The position numbers and the translations under genes were made by a program. Shown here one piece after another: positions 8,698 to 18,096 of a stretch of 64,000 bases of DNA (within the stretch, counting starts at the first letter, position 1; every line of letters begins with the position of its first letter). The stretch comes from Pseudomonas gingeri. GTDB taxonomy: Bacteria; Pseudomonadota; Gammaproteobacteria; Pseudomonadales; Pseudomonadaceae. The DNA lies in assembly GCF_013385635.1 (NCBI RefSeq), contig NZ_JACAPR010000028.1, forward strand, positions 62,001-126,000, read 5' to 3'. The notes below the pieces were generated by a model. That model saw only the letters and a program-made list of their open reading frames with translations, was not told where the DNA came from and made no database searches.

Positions 8698-9399
8698 TCA
8701 GCGAATGGGATACAGCGCCTCGTCGAATTGCGCCAGGCGCGGAAAGACCAGGGGACTGTCCTGGTCGAGGTTTTCCAGGCGCTGATGGTAACCGACCAGG
8801 AATTGTTCGCGGGCCTCGGCACTGATATAGGGCACGTGCCAGGCCACGTAGGGCGGCAATACGTCGAGCCCGACATAGGCCAGGGTGCCGCGCAGCAGCG
8901 GCCGCAGCATGTCTTCCAGCGGCCCGTGGATCGCGTCTTCGCCAAACATGTGCTCGCGTCCGCCGAGGGTCACGGTGACCAGCGCCTTCTTGCCCGCCAA
9001 GCCTCCCTGGTCGTAGAAGCGCTTGCCGCCGTAGCAGACACCGGACACCAGTACACGGTCGATCCAGCCCTTGAGGATCGCCGGCACCGAGAACCAGTAG
9101 ATCGGGAAGTTGAGGATCAGCAGATCGGCCCGCAGCAGTTTGTCCAGTTCCCCCTGGATATCCGCGGCCAGGCTTGCGGACTTGACGCCCAGGCGTTGTT
9201 CCAGGGCATAGACCAGATAGTCGGGATTGTCCCGGGCGGAGAAATCCTCGGCGCTGGCGACCGGGTTCCAGTGCATGGCGTAGAGGTCGGACACCTCGAC
9301 GCTGTGGCCCTGGGCTTGCAGGGTCGTCACCGCCTGGTCACGCAGGGCGGCGGTGAAGGATTGCGGTTCGGGGTGGGCGTGGATGATCAGTACGTTCAT
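8698..9399 (-). CDS. Flavodoxin-fold NAD(P)H dehydrogenase (quinone)
   Basis: A 233-residue cytoplasmic reductase of the NQO/MdaB/KefF type that binds FMN or FAD and reduces quinones with NAD(P)H. It starts with MNVLIIHAHPEPQSFTAAL and has the active-site strand LLILNFPIYWFSVPAILKGWIDRVL and the loop VTLGGREHMFG. The frame is open for ten codons further upstream, but the ATG at 9399 preceded by AGGAA is the correct start. It sits between a REP pair upstream and the TetR regulator downstream. P. aeruginosa has a similar gene next to aruHI (from memory), supporting synteny. Its electron donor role for the pathway is not known. Confidence 0.88.
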   Translation of the reverse strand: MNVLIIHAHPEPQSFTAALRDQAVTTLQAQGHSVEVSDLYAMHWNPVASAEDFSARDNPDYLVYALEQRLGVKSASLAADIQGELDKLLRADLLILNFPIYWFSVPAILKGWIDRVLVSGVCYGGKRFYDQGGLAGKKALVTVTLGGREHMFGEDAIHGPLEDMLRPLLRGTLAYVGLDVLPPYVAWHVPYISAEAREQFLVGYHQRLENLDQDSPLVFPRLAQFDEALYPIR

Positions 9400-9451
9400 G
9401 GGTGTTCCTGACGGTCGAAAAAGGGTCACTTATATTGAAAACGCCACAACC

Positions 9452-9538
9452 TTGTAGGAGCCGGCTTGCCGGCGATAGCGGTCGATCAGGCGCTGCCAGC
9501 CCCACGGCCCCCATCGCCGGCAAGCCGGCTCCTACAGG
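9452..9538. repeat. Paired inverted REP elements (BIME)
   Basis: GTAGGAGCCGGCTTGCCGGCGAT (9454-9476) is answered by its inverse ending in GGCTCCTACAG (9513-9537), with about 36 bases between. This is the classic Pseudomonas REP pair. The right-hand element overlaps the TAG stop (9532-9534) of the ABC ATPase gene, so the last codon lies within the repeat. Confidence 0.9.
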
Positions 9539-11181
9539 GGTTGTGTTTCAAACGGAGCGGCGATGGAGGCCCTCTGCCGCAGGAGCCGGTCCAGCCAATC
9601 CGGATCCATCTCCGGCTCCGAGGAAAACAGCAGGCCGGTGTAGTCACGATGCGGCGGCGTGAAGATCGCGTCCCGGGAACCGGCATCGACCACCTTGCCG
9701 CGCTGCATCACCACCACCTCATCGGCGATGGCCCGTACCGTCGCCACGTCGTGGGTGATAAACAGGTAGGACACGCCCAACTGCCGCTGCACCCGGTCGA
9801 GCAACTTGAGAATGCCCTCGGCCACCAGTTGATCGAGGGCCGAGGTCACTTCGTCGCAGATGATCAACTGCGGTTCGGCGGCCAGGGCCCGGGCAATGCA
9901 GATACGCTGCTTCTGCCCGCCGGACAGCTCCGACGGCAGGCGCTCCATGAACTTGTCCGGGTCCAGTTCGATCATCGCCAGCAACTCGGCTACCCGCTGG
10001 CGCAGGGCCTTGCCCTTGAGGCCGAGGTAGAACGCCAGCGGCCGGCCGATGATGTCGACGATACGCTGACGCGGATTGAGTGCCGTATCGGGGATCTGGT
10101 AGATCATCTGGATACTGCGCAGTTGCGCCTTGCTCCGGTGCCGGTAGTCCGCCGGCAGTACCTCGCCGTCGAACAGCACCTGTCCCGAGGTCGGTTGCAA
10201 CAGGCCGGTGATCAACCGCGCGGTAGTGCTCTTGCCGCTGCCGGACTCGCCGATCACTGCCAGGGTCTGGCCCTTGTACAACTGCATCGAGACATCGTGC
10301 AGCACCGGTTGGCTGCTGTAGCTGGCGCTGGCATTGCGTACTTCGAGCAAGGGCGCGCCCTGCCCCGGCCGGGCCTTGGCCTCGGTACGGAAACAGCGCA
10401 CCGCCCACAGCGACTGGGTGTAGGCCTGCTCCGGCGTGCTGAGCATCTGTCGGGTCGGTGCTTCCTCGACGCATTTGCCGTGGCGCAGCACCATGATCCG
10501 GTCGGCCATCTGCGACACCACCGCCAGGTCGTGGGTGATATAGATCGCAGCCATGCCCAGGCGCTTGACCGCATCGCGAATCGCCGCCAGTACTTCGATC
10601 TGGGTGGTGACATCCAGGGCCGTGGTCGGCTCGTCGAAGATGATCAGGTCCGGCTTGCAGGCCATGGCCATGGCGGTCATCGCCCGCTGCAACTGGCCAC
10701 CGGAAACCTGGTGCGGGTAGCGTCGGCCAATGGTTTCCGGGTCAGGCAGGCGCAACAGACGATACAACTCGATGGCCTGGGCCTCGGCCTGCGCGCTACT
10801 CATGCCGGCATTGATCACCGCCGTTTCCACATGCTGGTCGATCAACCGATGCGCCGGGTTGAACGAGGCCGCCGCGCTCTGCGCCACATAGGCGATACGC
10901 TGGCCACGCAGCTTGCGCAGGCTTTCGCTGGAGCAGCGGCGCAGATCCTGCCCGTCGAACTCGATAGTGCCAGTGGTGATCCGGCAGCCGTCGCGGGTAT
11001 AGCCCATGGCGGCCAGGCCCAGGGTCGACTTGCCCGCGCCGGACTCACCGATCAGGCCCAGCACCTCGCCCCGCGCCAGGCTCAGGTCGATGCCCTGCAC
11101 CAACGGGTGCCAGGCCTCGTCATAGTGCCCTTCGATCTGCAGGTTGCGGATCTGCAGCAAGGGTCGCTTGGGTTCGCTCAT
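9532..11181 (-). CDS. Peptide-type ABC importer, double ATP-binding protein (DppD-DppF fusion)
   Basis: A 549-residue protein with two complete ATPase cassettes of the oligopeptide/nickel family. The first has Walker A GESGAGKST, signature VSGGQLQRAM and Walker B LIIFDEPTTALD; the second has GESGSGKSTT, LSGGQKQRI and LIICDEVTSALD. Each cassette is followed by ITHD. Both halves appear catalytically competent, so one polypeptide can replace the usual DppD/DppF heterodimer, as in YejF or GsiA. The ATG at 11181, after AAGGAG, is preferred over a GTG three codons earlier. It is the last gene of a four-gene transporter operon and its start is two bases from the permease stop. Its stop codon lies in a REP element. 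Confidence 0.93.
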   Translation of the reverse strand: MSEPKRPLLQIRNLQIEGHYDEAWHPLVQGIDLSLARGEVLGLIGESGAGKSTLGLAAMGYTRDGCRITTGTIEFDGQDLRRCSSESLRKLRGQRIAYVAQSAAASFNPAHRLIDQHVETAVINAGMSSAQAEAQAIELYRLLRLPDPETIGRRYPHQVSGGQLQRAMTAMAMACKPDLIIFDEPTTALDVTTQIEVLAAIRDAVKRLGMAAIYITHDLAVVSQMADRIMVLRHGKCVEEAPTRQMLSTPEQAYTQSLWAVRCFRTEAKARPGQGAPLLEVRNASASYSSQPVLHDVSMQLYKGQTLAVIGESGSGKSTTARLITGLLQPTSGQVLFDGEVLPADYRHRSKAQLRSIQMIYQIPDTALNPRQRIVDIIGRPLAFYLGLKGKALRQRVAELLAMIELDPDKFMERLPSELSGGQKQRICIARALAAEPQLIICDEVTSALDQLVAEGILKLLDRVQRQLGVSYLFITHDVATVRAIADEVVVMQRGKVVDAGSRDAIFTPPHRDYTGLLFSSEPEMDPDWLDRLLRQRASIAAPFETQPL

Positions 11182-11183
11182 GT

Positions 11184-12014
11184 TCAGCACTCCTTGAGCC
11201 CGCTGGATCGGTAGAGCATCCAGTCGACGACAAAATTGACGCCTACCGTGAGCAGGGCCACGGCCAGCGCAGGCAACAGCGGCGTGAGGTCGCCGAAGGT
11301 GATCAGCACGGCGTTGTCACGCACCATGCTGCCCCAGTCGGCGGTCGGCGGCTGGATGCCCAGGCCGAGGAACGACAACGCACTGATAAACAGGAAGACA
11401 AAGCAGAAGCGCAGGCCGAACTCGGCGATCAGCGGCGCGGCGGCGTTGGGCAGGATTTCCCGCCGTACCAGCCACCACCACCCTTCGCCCCGCAGTCGCG
11501 CGGCCTCGACGAAGTCCTGCACCACCACGTTCATCGCCACGGCCCGCGCCAGGCGAAACACCCGCGTCGAATCGAGCAGGGCGATCACCAGCACCAGCGA
11601 CGTCGCCGTGGTACCGACCACGCTGAGGATCAGCAGGGCGAAGATCAGTTGTGGAATGGCCATCAGGATGTCCACGCAGCGCGACAGGCCCATGTCGACC
11701 CAACCGCCCTTGAGCGCCGCGACCAGACCCGCCAGACCGCCTAGCAGGAACGCCAGCACGGTGGTGACAAAGGCGATACCGACGGTATTGCGCGCGCCGT
11801 ACAGCAGACGGCTGAGCATGTCGCGCCCGAGGTTGTCGGTTCCCAGCGGGAACTGCGCGCCCCAGGCCGCGAAGCCCTCACCCACCACTTCGGTTTCGCC
11901 ATGGGGTGCCAGGTGCGGGGCGAACAGCGCCACCAGGACATACAGGACGATCACGCAGAAGCCGAATTTCGCACTCCAGGGCGCACGCATCAGCTCTTTG
12001 AACACAGGCTTCAT
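11184..12014 (-). CDS. ABC transporter permease, DppC-like
   Basis: A 276-residue inner-membrane permease of the OppC/DppC class. After a first membrane helix (FGFCVIVLYVLVALFAPHL) come the long periplasmic loop, with GTDNLGRDMLSRLLYGARN, and the core helices. The cytoplasmic EAA loop is EAARLRGEGWWWLVRREILPNAAAPLIAEF. The start at 12014 lies three bases after the upstream permease stop, so translation is probably coupled. It pairs with the DppB-like protein to form the channel for the Tat-exported binding protein. Substrate cannot be read from the sequence. Confidence 0.92.
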   Translation of the reverse strand: MKPVFKELMRAPWSAKFGFCVIVLYVLVALFAPHLAPHGETEVVGEGFAAWGAQFPLGTDNLGRDMLSRLLYGARNTVGIAFVTTVLAFLLGGLAGLVAALKGGWVDMGLSRCVDILMAIPQLIFALLILSVVGTTATSLVLVIALLDSTRVFRLARAVAMNVVVQDFVEAARLRGEGWWWLVRREILPNAAAPLIAEFGLRFCFVFLFISALSFLGLGIQPPTADWGSMVRDNAVLITFGDLTPLLPALAVALLTVGVNFVVDWMLYRSSGLKEC

Positions 12015-12017
12015 GGA

Positions 12018-12977
12018 CTACCCCTTCGGATGCATCAGGCGTGGGTTGCTGGCGATGGACAGCACGTCGGCCAGGGTATTGAGCACGATGTAGGTCGCGG
12101 CGAAGATCAGGCTGCAGGCCTGCACCACCGGAATATCGCGCTTGGCCACCGAGTCCACCAGCAACTGCCCCAGGCCCGGATAGACAAACACCACTTCGAC
12201 CACCACCACGCCCACCACCAGGTATGCCAGGTTCAGCGCGATGACGTTGACGATCGGCGCCAGGGCGTTGGGCAAGGCATGGCGGAAGATGATCCGGCCC
12301 TGGCTGATGCCCTTGAGCCGGGCCATTTCGATATAGGGACTGGCCAGCAGGTTGATCAACGCGGCGCGGGTCATGCGCATCATCTGCGCGACCACCACCA
12401 GGCTCAGGGTCACCACCGGCAGCACCGAGCGCTCCAGCAGCAGACCGAAGGAGGCATCCGGCGGCAGGCTCGACAGGCTCGGCAACCAGCCCAGCTTCAC
12501 CGAGAACAGCAGGATCAGCAGGTAGGCGACAAAGAACTCGGGGAACGACACGGCGCTCAGGGCTACCGTGTTGAGCAGCCGGTCGAACCAGGAGTTGCGA
12601 TACAGCGCCGCGAGCATCCCCAGCAGCAAGGCCAGGGGCACCGAGAACAGCGCCGCCAGTCCGGCCAGGCAAAGGGTATTGCCCAGGCGTGTACCGACCA
12701 GTTCGACAATGGGTCGCTGGTTGGCCAGCGACGCCCCCAGGTCACCCTGGAGGATATGCCCGGCCCAGTGCAGGAACCGCCACAGCGGCGGCTGGTCAAG
12801 CCCCAGCTGGGTGCGAAAGGCCGCCAGGGTTTGCGGGGTCGCCGACTGGCCGAGCATGGCCTGGGCGATATCCCCCGGCAACAGGCCCACCGCCAGGAAG
12901 ATGATCACCGACACCGCGAACAGCGAGAACAGCCCCAGCGCCAAGCGCTGGGACAGCAGCTTGAGAATGCTCTTCAT
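12018..12977 (-). CDS. ABC transporter permease, DppB-like
   Basis: A 319-residue integral membrane protein of the OppB/DppB class. It opens with the usual RLALGLFSLFAVSVIIFLAVGLLPGD helix and has LGLDQPPLWRFLHW before the core. The EAA-type loop is YIEMARLKGISQGRIIFRHALPNALAPIVN. The ATG at 12977 follows GGGGAG. It lies between the substrate-binding protein gene (16 bases upstream) and the DppC-like permease, in the standard order of a dipeptide importer operon. Confidence 0.92.
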   Translation of the reverse strand: MKSILKLLSQRLALGLFSLFAVSVIIFLAVGLLPGDIAQAMLGQSATPQTLAAFRTQLGLDQPPLWRFLHWAGHILQGDLGASLANQRPIVELVGTRLGNTLCLAGLAALFSVPLALLLGMLAALYRNSWFDRLLNTVALSAVSFPEFFVAYLLILLFSVKLGWLPSLSSLPPDASFGLLLERSVLPVVTLSLVVVAQMMRMTRAALINLLASPYIEMARLKGISQGRIIFRHALPNALAPIVNVIALNLAYLVVGVVVVEVVFVYPGLGQLLVDSVAKRDIPVVQACSLIFAATYIVLNTLADVLSIASNPRLMHPKG

Positions 12978-12993
12978 GCCTTGCTCTCCCCAC

Positions 12994-14595
12994 TCAGGCC
13001 TGCCACCAGCGCTCGATCAGCCGCAGGCCGTCGAGTTCGCCGTAGGGCGCGGTCAGTTCGCCATGGGCCACGCGGTTGGAGCGTGCGGCCACGGAGCTGG
13101 CGAACAGCGGGATGATCGCGCCGCAATCGTCGCGACAGATCGCCTGCATCTCGTTGTACATTTCGCGCCGCAGCGGCTCGTTGAGTTCCCCCCGGGCCTG
13201 GTTGAGCAATTCGTTGAAACGTCCGTTGTCCCAGTGCGACTCGTTCCACGCCGCGCCCTTGGCATAACCGATGCTGAACATGCGGTCGGCGGTCAGGCTG
13301 CTGTACCAGAACGACGTGGTGAATGGCTGCTTGTTCCAGACGTTGGAAAAGAAGCCATCCGCCGGCTCGCGGACCACATCGATATCGATGCCGGCCACCT
13401 TGGCCTGCTCCTTGAACAGCACCGAGGCATCCACCGCGCCGGAATAGGCCGCGTCGCTGGCCTGCAGGCGCACCTTGAGGGAATCCACGCCGGCCTTGCG
13501 CAGGTAGAACTTCGCCTGCTCCGGATCGTATTTGCGTTGCGGCAACTGGGTGTTGAGGAAGCGGCTGCCGGGCTGGATCGGATGGTCATTGCCCACCGCG
13601 CCGTAACCCTTGAGCACCGAGGCCAGCAGCGCCTCGCGGTCGATGCCGTGCTTCATCGCCATACGGATATCATTGTTCTTGAACGGGTCGCTGTCGCAGA
13701 GCATCGGGAAGGTGTATTGCTGGGCGCCCTTGGTTTCCTCGATGACCATGTTCGGATTGCGCTTGAGCAGGCCGACGGTCTTCAGGTCGACCTTGTTGAT
13801 CACATCGACCTGACCGGTGATCAGCGCGTTGACCCGCGCGGCGCCATCGGAAATGCCGATCAGTTCGGCGCTGTCGAAGTGCGCACGACCGGCCTTCCAG
13901 TAGTCGCGGTTGCGCTCCAGGGCCATGCGCACGCCCGGCTCGAAGGATTTGATCCGATAGCCGCTGGTGCCGACTCCGGCCCGCCAGTCGGCCAGGCCAT
14001 CCTTGGCGGGCATGATCACCAGGTGATAGTCGGCGACCACATAGGGGAAATCGGCGTTGCCCGAACGCAGTTCGAAGGCGACGCTGTCGCTGCCGGCGGC
14101 CTTTACCGAGACGACTTCGCCGAGCACGGTCTTGGCCGCCGAGGTGGACTTTTCGCCCAGGTGGTGCTCGATGGAAGCCACCACGTCCTCCACACCCAGT
14201 GTCTTGCCGTTGTGGAAGGTCACCCCGGAGCGCAGCTTGAAGGTCCAGATCCGTGCATCCGGCGAGGATTCCCAGCTTTGTGCCAGTTCGGGAATGGCCG
14301 AGCCGTCCACGGCGATTTCCACCAAGGTGTTGTAGACCGCGGAGAAGCCGACAAAGGTGAAGGTATCGCTCCACGAGCCCGGGTCATAGGAATCGGAGGT
14401 ACTGCCACCGGCCAGCCCCAGGCGCAGGATGCCACCCGGCTTGGGCGTGGCTTCGGCGGCCCAGGCATTCATTGGCAAGCCCATCGACGCCGCCGCCCCG
14501 GCCAATCCGGCCATGGCGCCGAGCTTGAGGAAGTCGCGGCGTTCCAGTTGGAAGCCTTGGGAGAGTTGATGAATCTTGTTGTTATTATCGCTCAT
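12994..14595 (-). CDS. ABC transporter substrate-binding protein, SBP family 5, Tat-exported
   Basis: A 533-residue periplasmic binding protein of the DppA/OppA family. The N-terminus is a twin-arginine signal (ERRDFLKLGAMAGLAGAAASMG) ending near AWAAEA, so it is exported folded. Family features include the start PKPGGILRLGL, the segment WTFKLRSGVTFHNGKTLGVEDVVAS and a conserved end region with NEMQAICRDDCGAIIPLF. It is the first gene of the importer operon and has its own 5' region (14596-14700), where I see no copy of the island operator. A family 5 protein may carry peptides, opines or other cations; the nearby aru-like genes make arginine-derived compounds an attractive but unproven ligand. 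Confidence 0.92.
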   Translation of the reverse strand: MSDNNNKIHQLSQGFQLERRDFLKLGAMAGLAGAAASMGLPMNAWAAEATPKPGGILRLGLAGGSTSDSYDPGSWSDTFTFVGFSAVYNTLVEIAVDGSAIPELAQSWESSPDARIWTFKLRSGVTFHNGKTLGVEDVVASIEHHLGEKSTSAAKTVLGEVVSVKAAGSDSVAFELRSGNADFPYVVADYHLVIMPAKDGLADWRAGVGTSGYRIKSFEPGVRMALERNRDYWKAGRAHFDSAELIGISDGAARVNALITGQVDVINKVDLKTVGLLKRNPNMVIEETKGAQQYTFPMLCDSDPFKNNDIRMAMKHGIDREALLASVLKGYGAVGNDHPIQPGSRFLNTQLPQRKYDPEQAKFYLRKAGVDSLKVRLQASDAAYSGAVDASVLFKEQAKVAGIDIDVVREPADGFFSNVWNKQPFTTSFWYSSLTADRMFSIGYAKGAAWNESHWDNGRFNELLNQARGELNEPLRREMYNEMQAICRDDCGAIIPLFASSVAARSNRVAHGELTAPYGELDGLRLIERWWQA

Positions 14596-14702
14596 CGAGT
14601 TGCCCCTGTTGCGTCTCGGAAAAAGGGTTCGTTTGCTGACTGCGCTGTTGCGATGGATTCCCGCTCCATCGGATGACCACGGTCATTCGGCTGGACACCG
14701 TC

Positions 14703-14780
14703 GTTGTGGGAGCCTGGCTTGCCAGCGATGAGGCCCTTGAGAGCGCCAAAAGCTTCGCTGGCAAGCCAGGCTCCTACAGG
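14703..14780. repeat. Inverted REP pair with a variant core
   Basis: GTGGGAGCCTGGCTTGCCAGCGATG is followed by TTCGCTGGCAAGCCAGGCTCCTAC. The core has CTGGC/GCCAG where the other REP pairs in this window have CCGGC/GCCGG. It separates the acyl-CoA ligase gene from the transporter operon and may damp read-through. Confidence 0.85.
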
Positions 14781-14809
14781 AGGCGATGTCGCTCTTCAAA
14801 TCAGGCGTA

Positions 14810-16897
14810 TCAGGCCAGACGGATCAACGCATCCACCGCCATCGCTTCCTCGGCATTGACCAGCAGCGGATTCACATCCAGCTCCAGCAACTGTTCGGCG
14901 TTCTCGCAGGCATAATCCGCCACCGCGCGAATCGCCTTGACCAGCGCCGGCATAGCCACCGCCGGACCACCACGAAAACCGTTGAGCAATGGCGCGCAGC
15001 GCAAGCCCAGCAACGCCTCGCGAATCGCCTGGTCGGTAGTCGGCAGCAACAGGCTGCGACTGTCCTTGAGCAACTCCACCAGAATCCCTCCGGCACCGAT
15101 CACCAGCGCCAGACCGAAACCGCTTTCGCGCTTGATGCCGACGATCAGTTCGGCCAGCGGCGGCGCAGCCATGCGTTCCAACAGCACCTGATCGAAGACC
15201 AGCCCCGGCGCATGCCGGGCCAGGTTGCCGCGCAGGGTATCCAGGGCAGCTTGCAACGCGGCCTCGTCCTTCAGGTTGAGAGCGACGCCACCGGCTTCGG
15301 TCTTGTGCGGCAAGTCCGCGCTGACCACCTTGAGCACCAGCGGATAACCCAGGCTGCGGGCCTCGACCAGGGCGTTATCGGGACGACACAAGCGACCTTC
15401 GGGCAAAGGCAGGCCGAAGGAGCGCAAGGCCTGCTTGGACTGCCACTCATCCAGCAGATGGCCCCCGCCGCTCTGCTCCGCCGGGCAGATCGGTACCAGG
15501 GCCGATTCGCCACCGGCCAGCAAGGCATCGCGGCGGGCGCGGTAATGGGCGACGCGGCCCCAGGCAGCCAGGCCGTCCTCGACGCCTTGCAGCGCTGCCA
15601 CACCGTGGGCGTGCAAACGCTCGCGAGCTGCTGCCGGCAGCAGCTCGGGAAACGCCGAGGCGACGAAGCCGGTCTTGCCGTGGCGCTCCAGCAACTGGCA
15701 ATACAGCTCCAGCAACAGGTCGCACTCCTTGCGCTCACCGGTGAATTCCGCCGGATAGTCGAGCACCAGCAGCGCCGCATCGGCCGGCGTGCGCAAGACG
15801 GTTTCGAGCATCTGTTCGAGGGCTTCGCGATTGCCCCAGATCGCCGTGGTGAAATCCAGCGGATTGACCAGGTTGGCGTAGCTGGGCAGTACCTGCGCCA
15901 GTTCGGCGCGCTGACCGTCATCGAGCCTGGGCAGGCTCAGGCCGTTGCGCTCGGCATAGTCGGCGATCAGTCCGGCGTCGCCGCCCGAACAAGCCAGCCC
16001 GGTCAGGCTCGGTCCCGCCGGCAGATTGCCGCAGGCCGCCGCCTTCAGGGTCTCCATAAAGCTTACCGGGCCGCTGACACGAATCACCCCGAGGCGTTCG
16101 AACAGGCTGTCATACAGCGCATCGGAGCCGGCCAGGGAACTGGTGTGACTCAATGCCAGCTCGGCACCGATCTGCGACACACCGGTTTTCAGGGCGATCA
16201 CCGGAATGCCTTTCTCCAGGGCCTTGTGGGCGGCGCGGGCAAAACCGGGCACGTTCTTCAGGCCTTCCAGGTGCAGGCCGATGGCGGTGACCCGCGGCTC
16301 GTCGAGCAGCACGTCCATCAGTTCCGCGACACCCAGTTGCGCCTGGTTGCCTACCGACGCCATATAGGCCAGCGGCAGCGAACGGTCGCTCATGGACAGG
16401 TTGTAGGCGAAGTTGCCGCTCTGGGTCAGCACCGCCACGCCCTTCTCCACCGTCTTGCCGCCATGGGCCACCGGCCACAGGGCGACATTGTGCAGGTAGT
16501 CGAGCAGGCCGTAGCAATTGGGGCCGAGCAGCGCCATTTCGCCGGCTACCTGCAACAGCTGCGCCTGCAAGGCCTGGCCCTCGGCGCCGGTTTCGGCGAA
16601 ACCGGAGGCGTAGCAGATCACCCCGCCCGTGCCCCTGGCCGCCAGCTCGGCGACGCAGGTCAGGGTCAGCTCGCGGTTGGTGGCGATAAATACCGCATCG
16701 GGTCCACACGGCAGGTCCGCCACCGAGGCCACGCAGGGAATCCCGTCGAGGCTGGCATGTTGTGGATTGACCAGCCACATCTGGCCCTGGAAACCGCCGT
16801 CGGCGCAGCGCTTGAGCGCCCGCGCCATGCTGCGCCCGCCGACAAACGCCAAATGACGCGGCGCCAGCAGGCGTTTGAGGTTGTCTCTGATAGACAT
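14810..16897 (-). CDS. NDP-forming acyl-CoA ligase (acetate-CoA ligase family)
   Basis: A 695-residue fused two-subunit ligase that makes an acyl-CoA from an acid, CoA and ATP through a phosphohistidine. The N-terminal part has a CoA-binding Rossmann domain (LLAPRHLAFVGGRSMARAL), then succinyl-CoA ligase-like domains with GPNCYGLLDY and TQSGNFAYNLS. The phospho-acceptor histidine lies in LALSHTSSLAGSDALYD. The C-terminal ATP-grasp domain begins at EWQSKQALRSFGLPLPEGR and includes YPLVLKVVSADLPHKTEAGGVALNL. The ATG at 16897 after AGGAG is preferred to a GTG three codons upstream. It follows the acyl-CoA dehydrogenase gene by 20 bases, in the order hydratase, dehydrogenase, ligase. The acid substrate is unknown. 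Confidence 0.9.
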   Translation of the reverse strand: MSIRDNLKRLLAPRHLAFVGGRSMARALKRCADGGFQGQMWLVNPQHASLDGIPCVASVADLPCGPDAVFIATNRELTLTCVAELAARGTGGVICYASGFAETGAEGQALQAQLLQVAGEMALLGPNCYGLLDYLHNVALWPVAHGGKTVEKGVAVLTQSGNFAYNLSMSDRSLPLAYMASVGNQAQLGVAELMDVLLDEPRVTAIGLHLEGLKNVPGFARAAHKALEKGIPVIALKTGVSQIGAELALSHTSSLAGSDALYDSLFERLGVIRVSGPVSFMETLKAAACGNLPAGPSLTGLACSGGDAGLIADYAERNGLSLPRLDDGQRAELAQVLPSYANLVNPLDFTTAIWGNREALEQMLETVLRTPADAALLVLDYPAEFTGERKECDLLLELYCQLLERHGKTGFVASAFPELLPAAARERLHAHGVAALQGVEDGLAAWGRVAHYRARRDALLAGGESALVPICPAEQSGGGHLLDEWQSKQALRSFGLPLPEGRLCRPDNALVEARSLGYPLVLKVVSADLPHKTEAGGVALNLKDEAALQAALDTLRGNLARHAPGLVFDQVLLERMAAPPLAELIVGIKRESGFGLALVIGAGGILVELLKDSRSLLLPTTDQAIREALLGLRCAPLLNGFRGGPAVAMPALVKAIRAVADYACENAEQLLELDVNPLLVNAEEAMAVDALIRLA

Positions 16898-16917
16898 GGT
16901 CCGCACTCCTGGTCCGA

Positions 16918-18078
16918 TCAGCGCAGCAGTGGCCGCAACAGCTCGCGGGAAATGATATGGCGCTGGATCTCCGAAGTGCCTTCCCAGATCCGCTCGATCC
17001 GTGCGTTGCGCCAGATCCGCTCCACCGGCCCTTCATCCATCAGGCCCATGCCGCCGAAAATCTGCACCGCTTCGTCGGCGGCGCGGCCCAGCACTTCACT
17101 GGCAAACAGCTTGGCCATGCCGGCTTCGCCGTCGGTCATGGTGCCCTGGTCCATTTTCCAGGCGGTGTGCAGGGTCATCAGTTCGGCGGCGCGGATTTGC
17201 GTGGCCATGTCCGCCAGCTTGAAGGCGATCCCCTGGTAGGTGCCGATGGGCTGGCCGAACTGTTTGCGGTCAGCCGCCCATTGCAGCGCCGCGTCCAGCG
17301 CCCGCTGGGCCTGGCCGACACAGTTGGCGGCAACCATCACCCGCCCGGCGGTCAGCCAGGCATTGGCGACCTCCCAGCCCTTGCCGATTTCACCAAGGAC
17401 CTTGGCAGCCGGCACCCGGCAATCGTCGAAGAAGATCTCGCTGGTGTGATAACCGCGGTTGCTCACGCATTTCGGACCACGGCGGATGGTCATGCCGGGG
17501 GTGTCGCGATCCACCAGGAACGAGGTCACGGCATTGCGCTTGCGGCCGTTGTGCTCGTAGGTATCGGTCACCGCGAAGACAATGGCGAAATCGGCGTGGC
17601 CGGCGTGGCTGATAAAGTGCTTGCTGCCGTTGATCACGAAGTCATCGCCGTCGCGTACCGCGCGGGTCTTGATCGCATTGGCATCGGAGCCGGCGCCGGG
17701 TTCGGTGAGGGCGAAACAGTCGACCTTTTCACCACGCACGCACGGCAGCAGGTAGTCCTCGATCTGCGCGCCAGTGCAGGCCATGAGGATCTTCGACGGC
17801 CGTGCGACAAACACATGCAGCGCCCAGGACACCTTGGACAACTCACGCTCGATCAAGGCCTGGGACAGGTAGTCCAGGCCACCGCCGCCGACCTCTTCCG
17901 GCATGTTGAAGGCATAGAAACCGGCGGCAATGGCCTTGGCGCGAATCTGCGCGGCCAGCTCCGGCGGCACCGAGTCGGCGCGGTCGACGGTTTCTTCGTG
18001 GGGCAGCAGCTCCTTTTCGACGAAACTGCGTACCGCGTCCACCAGCATGTCCTGCTCTTGGGTCAGTTGGAAATTCAT
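16918..18078 (-). CDS. Acyl-CoA dehydrogenase
   Basis: A 386-residue FAD enzyme that introduces a trans-2,3 double bond into an acyl-CoA. It begins with MNFQLTQEQDMLVDAVRSFVEKEL and has the flavin-binding signature CFALTEPGAGSDANAIKT. Near the C-terminus are QIFGGMGLMDEGPVERIWRNARIERIWEGTSEIQRHIISREL, in which the glutamate of EGTSE is at the usual catalytic-base position. It is full length. The gene is 18 bases downstream of the enoyl-CoA hydratase-like gene and 20 bases upstream of the ligase gene, so the three should be one transcript. It would act after the ligase and before the hydratase/isomerase. Confidence 0.93.
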   Translation of the reverse strand: MNFQLTQEQDMLVDAVRSFVEKELLPHEETVDRADSVPPELAAQIRAKAIAAGFYAFNMPEEVGGGGLDYLSQALIERELSKVSWALHVFVARPSKILMACTGAQIEDYLLPCVRGEKVDCFALTEPGAGSDANAIKTRAVRDGDDFVINGSKHFISHAGHADFAIVFAVTDTYEHNGRKRNAVTSFLVDRDTPGMTIRRGPKCVSNRGYHTSEIFFDDCRVPAAKVLGEIGKGWEVANAWLTAGRVMVAANCVGQAQRALDAALQWAADRKQFGQPIGTYQGIAFKLADMATQIRAAELMTLHTAWKMDQGTMTDGEAGMAKLFASEVLGRAADEAVQIFGGMGLMDEGPVERIWRNARIERIWEGTSEIQRHIISRELLRPLLR

Positions 18079-18096
18079 GGGGTACCTGCTGTTCGG

